Source: Diphasiastrum complanatum
Taxonomy: Eukaryota > Streptophyta > Lycopodiopsida > Lycopodiales > Lycopodiaceae
Direction: 5' to 3'
NCBI GenBank assembly: GCA_029204225.1
Contig: CM055109.1
Coordinates: 42,290,722 to 42,354,721, forward strand
Length of the DNA: 64,000 nt
Of this stretch, positions 54,271-64,000 are shown piece by piece. Position numbers and translations under genes: made by a program. Within the stretch, counting starts at the first letter, position 1. Each line of letters starts with the position of its first letter. Below the pieces are notes generated by a model. It searched no databases, had not been told where the DNA came from, and saw only the letters and a program-made list of their open reading frames with translations.

Positions 54271-55049
54271 TGGTATCAGAGCCTAATCAATAGTGAGCTT
54301 TAGTTTAGTTTTTCTCAAGCTTTGATCCTAGATTTGAGTAGTATTAGCTTTGCTCTTGCTACTAGTTGCTAATCTAGTGATTATATCTTCAAATTTGGTT
54401 TCATTTGAGTGATAATAGATCAAAGGGAACTTGTTTTGCTGAGTTATAGCTGTAGGAACCGATATTTACCCATTTCCATTCAACCAAACCAAATTAGAAA
54501 GTTCTTATGAGTTGAATCTTGGAGCACATGTCTCCTAGTAGAAATTTTTATAAGGATTTGATTGCCACCACTCTTTAGAAGTTTGGATCAGCAATTTGAG
54601 AGCTTAATTAGGTCGTTCTTAGGCTTCTTAAGGTCCTAAAATACACCTTATATGTTCAGATCAAGTGTTTTGATAAGTTTTTCATCCAGAAATGCAAAAC
54701 TAGTGAAATTTGTGTTTCTATTCTACTCGGTTTTGGATAGGTTTGTGATTGAATATGTCAATGTGATTCAACCTGAATCTAAGAGGCTTTATTTGTAAGA
54801 CATTTGTGTGTTATAAAATGCTTTTGGTTCAGTATAGGTGGATTCACCCTTCTTGTGAAGTCGAGATCAAGGAGGAGACTAGTTTGATCAAATCTATAGT
54901 AAGTTTGGATCTAGTTTGGATCTTGAAGATAGATCAAGCTCAAGATCACCTTAGATCTTGTTGAGAAATCAGAGAGTGAGATAGCTAGTAGTGATCATAT
55001 CTTGTACAATCTATCTTGTTTCTTTGAATCTATCTCCTTATCATTGAAG

Positions 55050-55337
55050 ATGGCATCCATAAGTGCCTATCTTTTGGATTCTAGTGATAGATTGAACTCT
55101 TCAAATTATTCAATTTGGAAGTTAAGAATGGAATCCATCCTTATCATGCAAGATTTGATGGGTATTGTGAATGGAGAGGAAGATGAGCCAATCCATCCAC
55201 AAGACCATATCTCCCTTTACTCATCTTATTTTGTGTTTGATGTCATGTATTTGACAAAGTCCTTTGATGATGCTAGTATGAACATTGTTTTTCATCCTAT
55301 ATCTTGTGATGATGAAATAGTATCATTACTACTTTGA
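55050..55337 (+). pseudogene. Gag start joined to non-Copia sequence
   Basis: The ATG at 55050 gives MASISAYLLDSSDRLNSSNY and WKLRMESILIMQDLMGIV up to DEPIHPQD, the gag start of this family. It then changes at about 55205 to unrelated residues (SSYFVFDVMYLTKSF) and stops at 55335-55337. About 52 of the normal 250 gag residues remain. Confidence 0.85.
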
Positions 55338-55771
55338 TTGGAGTTCCAAATATGTATTCAAAGGCCTCATCTTGTGATCCATTCACTCTTGAATTTCCAA
55401 GGAAAGAAGACCTCCATTGGAAGGATGCCAAGTTGGAGTTCATTGTTTTGGTGGATAAAGTCAAGATGGTGATATCTCAAGCTTTGATCGTATGTGCTTC
55501 ATACAAAAGTTGGATCTTATGGAAAGCTGCTATTTTTCATGTTTATTTTGAGGAGGAGACTCACATTTTGCAGCCCAAGGTGTTCATTCAACAATCTACC
55601 CAAGACAAGGCTTGGATCTTGAAGACAATCCTTATTGAGCTCTCACTACATTTGAGAACTTGGAGCTCAAATCATATTCTTATCATGATGAGTGATCATA
55701 GTCACTCAACAAAGCAAGAACCTGGAAGTTATATTGTTTTTATCCATGTATTGATTATTGATCCAGGATAG
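55334..55771 (+). CDS. Unrecognised 145-codon frame in the mini-Copia
   Basis: Open frame without a clear ATG at the start, between the gag remnant and the polypurine tract. It includes SKASSCDPFTLEFPRKEDL and SYKSWILWKAAIFHVYFEE. No Copia motif and no family that I recognise. May be a captured exon; could also be chance opening, as composition is ordinary. Confidence 0.3.
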   Translation: MIGVPNMYSKASSCDPFTLEFPRKEDLHWKDAKLEFIVLVDKVKMVISQALIVCASYKSWILWKAAIFHVYFEEETHILQPKVFIQQSTQDKAWILKTILIELSLHLRTWSSNHILIMMSDHSHSTKQEPGSYIVFIHVLIIDPG

Positions 55772-55799
55772 TCTCATCAAGCTAAATTGTGAGGAGGAG

Positions 55800-55975
55800 T
55801 GTTAAAATTTCACAATTCTAGCTTGACCAATTTTGGTCATATTGCTTGTAAATTGTATTATAGTCATGTTGTGGCTGTCACACGTGCCAAATAGCATAGG
55901 ATACTCTTTGTAAGTCTCATTCCTAACCTATCATAGGAGTGGCACCTTTGGAGTGAGTCCAAATAGTGCTTTGAT
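55800..55975 (+). repeat. 3' LTR of the mini-Copia, truncated
   Basis: Matches the first 175 bp of the 5' LTR up to AGTGCTTTGAT, then K-unit sequence (GGAAAGAATGTCC) begins. Confidence 0.88.
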
Positions 55976-57718
<1,743 letters not shown>

Positions 57719-58361
57719 TGTGAAAGATTTCATATCCTACTACTACCTGAATGAGCTTTGGTTAGAAAGAGAAATACACTACCAATTTCACCAATGTAGA
57801 AAAATTCGCATCTACACACAATTTGAGATGCAAACACTGATAGAACTTGATCAAACTTGAATGAAATGATTATGTACTATTGTTGTTCATACAAAACCAG
57901 CAAGCTACTGTATTTCACACGTGTGGATCCAAAAATAGCAAATATAGATCATTCTACACATACAATTGCAAGCAATCACCAAGATAGTACACCAATGGAT
58001 AGTAGAACCCAAGAGCCCCATGTATAAGGATGAAATGAGATAGAGAAGAGAGAAGATGACTCTCTCCACGAGTTACATCCTTTTATAGCAGGTCCAAACC
58101 CTACTTGGCCACTTGGCTTTCCCACCAAAATGCTAACCCTACCAATTTTGGGTCTAGATTCAATGTACCCAACTTATTCAAATTGAATCTACTCAAACTC
58201 GCATTCTATCTTTCCCACACTTTCAAAAAGTGTTTATTCAAATGAAATTTAGACTAATGAACTTTGAAAAGTCAACCTCTAAGTCTAAAACAAGTTTTGG
58301 CCTCAATATGCCAAATATGGAAATATTGCAAATTGTGATGAAACTAGTTGAGTCTTTCACA
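57719..58361 (-). repeat. 3' LTR of the chimeric Copia at 58-61 kb
   Basis: 643 bp; TGTGAAAG at both ends when read from each strand, GAAGAGGGAG polypurine tract before it on the minus strand; CACACGTGTG at 57916-57925. Confidence 0.88.
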
Positions 58362-58941
58362 CTCCCTCTTCAACTAGTTTTAGCATAGACTTTGATAATA
58401 CTCCAAGTGAAGTCCTATGCTTCATGAACAAGTCTTTTACCAATGCTTTGGTGAAGATATCAGCTACACATTCCCTTAAAGACACATGTTGAAGCTCCAC
58501 CTCCTTTGCAATGACTCGCTCCCTCACAAAATGATATTGTATCTCAATATGCTTGCTCCTAGCATGAAAGATAGGATTGGATGCCATTCTTTGGGCTGAT
58601 TGATTGTCACAAAAGATGACTGGGCTCTCTAAAAAATCCAGCAAGTGAAGATCCTTGATCATCCTCTTGATCCATACCATCTCCTTTGTGCAATGTGTAA
58701 GAGCTTTGTACTCGGCCTCACTAGATGACAATGAGATAGTGGCTTGTTTCTTTGACATCCATGATATAGCTCCATCACCTATGAAAATACAATAAGAACT
58801 AATGGATTTCGTATCCATTACATCTCCAGCATAGTCCGAATCTGAAAATCCAAAAAAAATAGGTGATGGTCCCTCATACAATATGCCAAAATCTCGAGTT
58901 CCAATGATGTACCTCAAAACTCGCTTTCCTAGCTTCCAATG
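58357..58941 (-). pseudogene. Copia RNase H of the chimeric element
   Basis: About 190 codons, no own ATG. EHWKLGKRVLRY is cut by the foreign segment near 58941; then YIIGTRDFGILYEG, DSDYAGDVMD, SLSSSEAEYKAL, FCDNQSAQRM, HARSKHIEIQYH and ADIFTKALV to the end. The stop TGA overlaps the LTR start, as in the intact Copia. The RNase H catalytic neighbourhood looks intact, but RT in front of it is absent. Confidence 0.9.
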
Positions 58942-59988
58942 CTCCTAGCATAGTTTTTGCCAATAGAACTTTGATCCATCATAAGAATGATCTTCTTCCT
59001 AAGAATAGATCTCCTTTCAATGATCATGTAACCATAATTGATATAGAGAATAGTGTCCACTTGGGATGCTTCACTGTTTCTTACATCAATTTTACATATC
59101 AAGATGTGACTAGAACATGAAGAATCAATTAGAATGTAAATGAAATGATTCCATCATGCTTCCAACTCTGAACTCTCTGGAAAAATACAGCAAACAAACA
59201 ATAAATGTGAGTGATCAACTTTTGCTTGCATGTCTCCTCCTCCTTTGTCCTTTGTTGCCTTGTATCCACCATGATACTCCATGAATGAGCCTCCATCTTC
59301 ATCTTGCCACAAGAAACCATCAAACCTTGGAAATCCATGAGTAGGTGAGTACATAAATGATGCAAATCCAGCACCACATGACTCCATAAACCAAGTAGTT
59401 TGCACTAGTCCATCTTCAAGGTCTACTTGACACAAGAAAATGACTATGAATTCACCAAAAATTGACAATCTCCAAGTATTGGCACCAATTAGCTCAACAC
59501 TTGAGAACTTAGCCATGGATGAGTTCTCCAATAGCTTCATTTCTATCAGCAAAATCAGCCAAGAATGCTAGTACAAATCCAACATCAAAACAATGCTCAC
59601 CAATGTAGCTAGTTTTACCATATCTTGACAATTTGCACACATCCACATGAAATTGCTCAAACATGAGATAGAACAAGTAAAGTAAACTTGAAAAACACTT
59701 CCTTGCTGCTCCTTCGACCTTACTTGAGTCTTCAATATGCTGCAAAAACAAATCCATAACACCTTTGCCAATTACCTCTCCTTTGATGCTCTTGACTAGC
59801 TCCAAATTGCCAACTTCCCTTTTGACTAGTTGAAGCGCTTTGAGATCAACCTCTTGATCTTCAACTTGACCATCAAAGTCATTGAACAAACTTTGTTTTC
59901 CAAATCCATTACTTGATTTTACAGCAAGATAACATCCATCCACTTGCATAGCTCCATGTACACAAGAAGATCTTCCAAAAGATGTTCC
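58942..59988 (-). pseudogene. Unknown captured coding segment in place of RT
   Basis: About 1047 bp. It joins Copia after the linker residues YRSLMKS (where NTWxL of RT should follow) and returns to Copia inside EHWKLGK of RNase H. The first part is in frame with integrase for about 160 codons (FGRSSCVHGAMQVDGCYLAV, ARKCFSSLLYLFYLMFEQF). The second is in another frame (ELIGANTWRLSIFGEFIVIF, CGAGFASFMYSPTHGFPRF). After one TGA the same frame continues with IDVRNSEASQVDTILYINYG to the joint. None of this is Copia, gypsy or LINE polymerase sequence that I recognise, and there is no YVDD. A captured host coding sequence is the leading idea. Confidence 0.6.
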
Positions 59989-60755
59989 ACTCTTCATAAG
60001 AGATCGATACTCAAGATCCATTGCTTGGATCCACTCCTCTTCTTTCCTTGCTTGATCTACACTTGTAGGCTCATCCAAAGAGGTTAGGAAAGCAACATAA
60101 TTTCTAGAAATTACTTGCTTACCCTTTTGATCATATGTGAGCCTTGAAGGTACTTGTCTTTCTCTTGATGCTCTCCTTGGCTTTTGACTTGATGAAGGTC
60201 CATCATCACTACCATCCAAAGTAGAATCCTTCTCATCAACATCAAGAATGTTAGGACCATCTACTTTACCATCAATCATGCTTGAAGACACCTTTGGAAT
60301 GTTTCCCTCATAAAAAATGACATCTCTACCAACAATCACTTTGTTAGTAGAAGGAATGTAAACCTTGTAGGCTTTACTCACCTCACTATATCCAACAAAA
60401 ATACCTCTTCTTGAAGATGAATCCTCCTTGGTCCTATCATGAAGAGTAATGTTGACATAGCATGTGCATCCAAAGGTTCTTAGAAAGTTGACACTTGGCC
60501 TCCTCTTGAATAGCATCTCAAAAGGTGTCCTTCCATCCAAAATAGCACTCGGCCACCTATTGCAGAAGAAATTGGCAAACAACAAAGCTTGATCCCAAAA
60601 TGGTTTGTCAAGATTAGCACTTAACCTCATAGCTTTAGCACTTTCACATAAAGTTCTATTCTTCCTTTCAGCCACTCCATTTTGTTGTGGGGTCCTTGAT
60701 GTTGTATACTCCCTCTTGATCCCATGCTCATCACAAAAGGCCTTGAACTTGTTAG
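59989..60755 (-). pseudogene. Copia integrase C-terminal half and linker
   Basis: Starts within the core, after the second catalytic Asp (NKFKAFCDEHGIKRE), keeps the catalytic Glu (TPQQNGVAERKNRTL), then GRTPFEMLFKRRP, CTCYVNI, the integrase tail and the SRLTYDQKGKQV linker to MKS. The front of the core, protease and gag are lost at the LTR insertion at 60756. The apparent start Met near 60771 lies in the neighbouring LTR and is not real. Confidence 0.9.
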
Positions 60756-61617
60756 TGTTGAAAATTGTCACTTCTCACTTGACATTGGTTCATGTAAATA
60801 TTGATCAAACATTAGAATATGTTGATGATATGATTTCACACGTGTGGAGCATGTTCCCATGTGTGAAAGGATGTACTTTTCATGTTTGTATATATCCAAA
60901 TTGATTTTGTATCATTCTAGTTAGTGTGAACATGAAATGACTAGTTTTTAGTCAAGTTGACTAGTCACCTACAAATTAGCTTTTCCTTGCATGTGCATGA
61001 GTAAATGCTCCCACATGGCAAGTGGATGTTCACATGTGTGTATAGAGTACTAGAAGATAAGAGTTGACCATTTTCCTTAGATCCTATTTTGTAGGGAATA
61101 TTCCTATATTCTAGGAAACTAGCTTTTTGGATTTTAGTCATATTCTAGAAGGTCAACTATTGGATAAGGATCAAGGATGGATCAAATGGATAGATATGAG
61201 TGATGTGGCACTCTTCACACGTGTGAAGGCCTGCTGGACTGTACCAGACTCATGGATGTACTTGATCCATAAAAGGATCATCATTTTGCTAAGAAAATTG
61301 ATGAGACTTTTGCACTCTACACTTTTGTGAGATTTCTAGTCATTTGTCTTGTGATTTTTATGCATGATTGCTATCTAGTATCATTGTACTTGTTGTTTCA
61401 GGTGCAGTCCGTACAGTGGACAGTACTCCACACGTGTGAAGCCGCTCTCACTAAAAAATGATGTGTTGATCCATTGCTCTTGCTTAAATCCAAGTGTAGT
61501 GAATCTAGATCAAGATCTAATGTGTAGAACTTGATAGATTCATTGATTAAGCAACCAATAACTCTCTATGATTGTAAAGTACAATCATTATTGTCCTAAA
61601 AACTGTAAAATTTATCA
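60756..61617 (+). repeat. 5' LTR of the terminal Copia
   Basis: 862 bp, TGTTGAAAATTGTC to TTATCA. It contains CACACGTGTG three times (60837-60846, 61216-61225, 61429-61438); GTCCGTACAGTGGACAGTAC lies just before the third. Confidence 0.92.
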
Positions 61618-62213
61618 TGGTATCAGAGCTAAGTAAGAGAGTGATCATTGAATCATAAATCTTGTAAAGATCATTGGCAAAATTTGTTTTTTGGCCAATA
61701 CTAGTGAGGGCGAGTTCTTCTAGAGTGATAACTTGTAATCATTTGGATCAAAACGACTTGGAGGCTGTGTATGTACTTTTCACACGTGTGAAACCGTACA
61801 GCAACTTTCAATTCAAGTTACTTTGTGTTTTTTGGTCCCAAAATCACAATACTAGTTCATTTTTGGTGCTTTTTGAAGCATAGTATTGATCTAGATTCAT
61901 TCTAACTAATGCCTATGACCAAATAGTGTTTTGGATCATTGAAGCATTTCTTTTTAGAGTCTAAGATCAGATCTAAGAGGCTGATTTGTTCAGATCCTTA
62001 GTTGAAGTGAAATCTCTAAGAAAAGTGTAAAGCAATTTTTTTTTGTGAGAGTGAAAGCTAGAAATTTTTGGTAAGATCTTTGAGTATCATTCAAGCTTGT
62101 GTGTTAGTTTGATAGAGACAAGCCTATAGGCATTCTAGTAAGCTTTAGGCCACTTCATAGATCTTTTAAAATTCAAAAATCTTTGTGATTTTTAAAATAG
62201 CATTCATTCTAAA

Positions 62214-64000
62214 ATGTCATCCATGGGTGGATATTTGATGGAATCAAGTGAGAGACTCACTTCCACAAATTATTCCATTTGGAAAGTGAGAATGGAATCA
62301 CTCCTAGTGATCCATGATCTATATAACATAGTTCAAGGAGTAGAGGAAGAGCCTCAAACTCCCCAAGAACAAGCCAAATACAAGAAGAGAGCAAGATTAG
62401 CTCTACATTGCATAAAGTTAAATGTATGCAATGACCTCTTGAAAGAGGTGTCTTCTTGTACCTCATCCAAAGAGGCTTGGGATTCATTAAAGAGCATTTA
62501 TGAATCCAACAATACTTCAAGAATCCTCATGCTAAGAAATCAAGTTTTCCAAAGCATGAAAGGAAGTGGAGAGAGTGGACAAGAGTATGTTCTTAGGATC
62601 AAATCTCTTAACAAGGAGTTAAGTGCAATAGGAGAGAAGATCCAAGATCAAGAACTAGTACAAATCATTTTGAATGGTCTAAGTGATGAGTTTACCAACT
62701 TAGTCCAATCATTTGCCATTCAAGACTCTCTTCCATCCATTGAAAAGTTGCACAATGTTCTTGTGGCCGAGGAGAGTAGGCTTCTACACCTCAAGACAAG
62801 AATGGATAGCATGTCACTTAATGGAGGAGAGGAGAAAGCTAACTTTACATCTAAAGGCAAGAAAAAGCAAAATCCATTCAAGAAAAATCAAGGCAAGGAG
62901 GCCGAGATGAAGAATGGAGGATCTACCTCCAAAGGCAAAGTGAAGAACAAGGCAAAACTAAAGTGTTTCTTTTGTGGAAAGAAAGGACACTTTGCCTCAG
63001 AATGCTACTTGAAGAAGAATCAACAAGCCAAAGGAGATCAAGGGAACATTGCTCAAGAGGAAGAATATGAGGATGGATTCAACACATCCTTAATGGTTGC
63101 ATCTACACCAACTTCAAGTCAAGACACATGGTGGATAGATAGTGGGGCTAGTTCCCACATGTCCTTTAACAAGCATTATTTTTCTACTCTTCTATCTTGT
63201 AATGACTCTAAGAAGTCAATATACACTGCTAGTGATCAAGCATGCAAGATAGATGGCATAGGATCTATACCTCTTTGTTTAGGCACATCTAAAAGGATAG
63301 ATCTAGATAATGTTTTGTATGTTCCTACCATTTCAAGAAACTTGCTTAGTGTAGGACAATTAATGGAAAATGGACTAGATGTACATTTCAAGAATGGAGT
63401 TTGTTCCATCTTGAAAAATGATAAGTGCATAGCTAGTGGCATTAAGCAAGGTAGACTTTTCAAGTTGGATGCTAATGTTGCAAGTGAAAGTGTGAACTTG
63501 GCTAGGGAGGAGCTAACTCAAGTGGAGCTTTGGCATAAGAGATTAGGCCATCCTAATCTTCAATCTATGGAGTCAATGGCAAGCAAGGAACTAGCTCTCG
63601 GCCTACCAAGAGCTTTCAAGAAGTGTGGAAAAATGTGTGAGGCATGTGGCCTTGCAAAGTCACACAAATCTTCTTACAAGAAATCTTCATCAAGATCTCT
63701 CTCTCCCTTGGATCTCATACATTCTGATGTACATAGTTTTTCACATGCAAGTAATGGAGGTGCCTTGATGTATGTAACTTTTATAGATGATTGTACTAGA
63801 TTCACATGGATTGAGTTACTATCAAAGAAAAATCTTGTTTATGAAGCTTTCATTAAGTTCAAGTCTCTAGTAGAGAAACAACTTAGTACTTCTATCAAAG
63901 CACTAAGATGTGATAATGGAGGAGAGTACACCTCCAATAAAATGAAAGACTTTTGTGAGATCAATGGTATTAAGTTACAATACACTTGTTCCTACACCCC
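62214..64000 (+). CDS. Copia gag-pol, open to the window end (595 codons seen)
   Basis: ATG at 62214 (MSSMGGYLMESSERLTSTNY). Reading every codon to 64000 shows no stop. Gag 1-245; zinc knuckle CFFCGKKGHFASEC (251-264); protease WWIDSGASSHMS (D309); pre-integrase LWHKRLGHPN (about 439); integrase D505 (LIHSDVHS), D567 (CDNGGE), then TCSYTP just before the PQQNG block. The third catalytic residue, RT and RNase H should lie beyond the window. All motifs seen are intact, so this may be an active gene. About 45 percent of a normal Copia polyprotein is visible. Confidence 0.95.
   Translation, partial: MSSMGGYLMESSERLTSTNYSIWKVRMESLLVIHDLYNIVQGVEEEPQTPQEQAKYKKRARLALHCIKLNVCNDLLKEVSSCTSSKEAWDSLKSIYESNNTSRILMLRNQVFQSMKGSGESGQEYVLRIKSLNKELSAIGEKIQDQELVQIILNGLSDEFTNLVQSFAIQDSLPSIEKLHNVLVAEESRLLHLKTRMDSMSLNGGEEKANFTSKGKKKQNPFKKNQGKEAEMKNGGSTSKGKVKNKAKLKCFFCGKKGHFASECYLKKNQQAKGDQGNIAQEEEYEDGFNTSLMVASTPTSSQDTWWIDSGASSHMSFNKHYFSTLLSCNDSKKSIYTASDQACKIDGIGSIPLCLGTSKRIDLDNVLYVPTISRNLLSVGQLMENGLDVHFKNGVCSILKNDKCIASGIKQGRLFKLDANVASESVNLAREELTQVELWHKRLGHPNLQSMESMASKELALGLPRAFKKCGKMCEACGLAKSHKSSYKKSSSRSLSPLDLIHSDVHSFSHASNGGALMYVTFIDDCTRFTWIELLSKKNLVYEAFIKFKSLVEKQLSTSIKALRCDNGGEYTSNKMKDFCEINGIKLQYTCSYT

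Larger units (their letters stand above)
53572..55975 (+). mobile_element. Mini-Copia with gag start and unrelated interior
   Basis: 5' LTR 53572-54270, primer-binding site TGGTATCAGAGCC 54271-54283, polypurine tract GAGGAGGAG 55791-55799, 3' LTR from 55800, cut at about 55975 by a K fragment. Of the coding region only about 52 gag codons remain; the next 590 bp match no Copia domain. The same LTR family is at 12455-13136. No TSD can be checked because the 3' LTR end is lost. Confidence 0.9.
57719..60755 (-). mobile_element. Chimeric Copia with RT region replaced
   Basis: 3' LTR 57719-58361, RNase H 58357-58941, an unrelated open segment 58942-59988, integrase from the middle of its core to its tail 59989-60755. 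The 5' half is missing, cut at 60755 by the LTR of the next element. Its polypurine tract and pol stop match the intact Copia layout. Confidence 0.85.
60756..64000 (+). mobile_element. Copia element, 5' part, runs off the window
   Basis: 5' LTR 60756-61617, primer-binding site TGGTATCAGAGC 61618-61629, leader, then an open gag-pol frame to the window end. Inserted into the integrase of the chimeric Copia; the 5-mer before it is GTTAG. Completeness cannot be judged without the next sequence. Confidence 0.93.

Noticed and set aside
60605-60904. A 99-codon plus-strand frame across the joint of two Copia elements
   Set aside because: It crosses the LTR insertion point and is antisense to integrase on one side.

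Overview
This is a block of plant nuclear DNA, almost certainly intergenic heterochromatin, made nearly entirely of nested and rearranged retrotransposons. It is AT-rich and packed with Ty1/copia gag-pol reading frames, many of them broken. Nine LTR edges adjoin a primer-binding site complementary to plant initiator tRNA-Met (TGGTATCAGAGC). Target-site duplications (TSDs) are 5 bp. There are eleven long (GA)n/(CT)n tracts, two of them compound with (TG)n or (CA)n. I see no tRNA, rRNA, bacterial operon or CRISPR array, and no host gene I can name with confidence. The species cannot be fixed from the sequence; a land plant with a TE-rich genome fits.

Layout. 1-2520 is a mosaic of repeat modules (module A, a CT tract, module B, a Copia RNase H tail, a Copia LTR piece, module G). 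2521-7330 is unclassified DNA holding a 41-bp minisatellite, interrupted by a deleted Copia element (3101-6780, TSD AGTAC). 7331-8475 is the 5' end of a minus-strand element with a gypsy-type LTR. 8476-9155 is a fragment of a dispersed repeat called here the K unit. 9156-13136 is a Copia copy cut off before its reverse transcriptase. 13137-21660 holds a C module, a head-to-tail run of K units, an RNase H fragment, a second C module and module A, separated by GA tracts. 21660-30000 is GC-richer, unclassified DNA with tandem repeats, interrupted by a young non-autonomous LTR element without coding capacity (23200-28198, TSD TAGAC). 29961-43131 is a tandem K-unit array split by two nested Copia elements of one family (31412-39786 in a CT tract, 33541-38070 inside it). 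43132-44475 is unclassified and includes a GC-rich island. 44476-53571 is a decayed Ty3/gypsy element whose 3' LTR carries an intact young Copia (46936-53367, TSD GATAT). 53572-55975 is a mini-Copia, 55976-57718 a K fragment, 57719-60755 a chimeric Copia, and 60756 to the end an open Copia running off the window.

How the parts relate. The full-length Copia at 46936-53367 and the open one at 60756 onward could supply proteins in trans. Three other Copia types keep LTRs and parts of gag or pol but carry unrelated sequence where integrase and/or reverse transcriptase should be. One of these chimeras occurs as two separate insertions with different TSDs, so it was copied in chimeric form. This is the strongest candidate for something new here. 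The next most interesting observations are the repeated use of GA/CT tracts as joints between repeat modules, and a G-box palindrome (CACACGTGTG) recurring in LTRs of several families.
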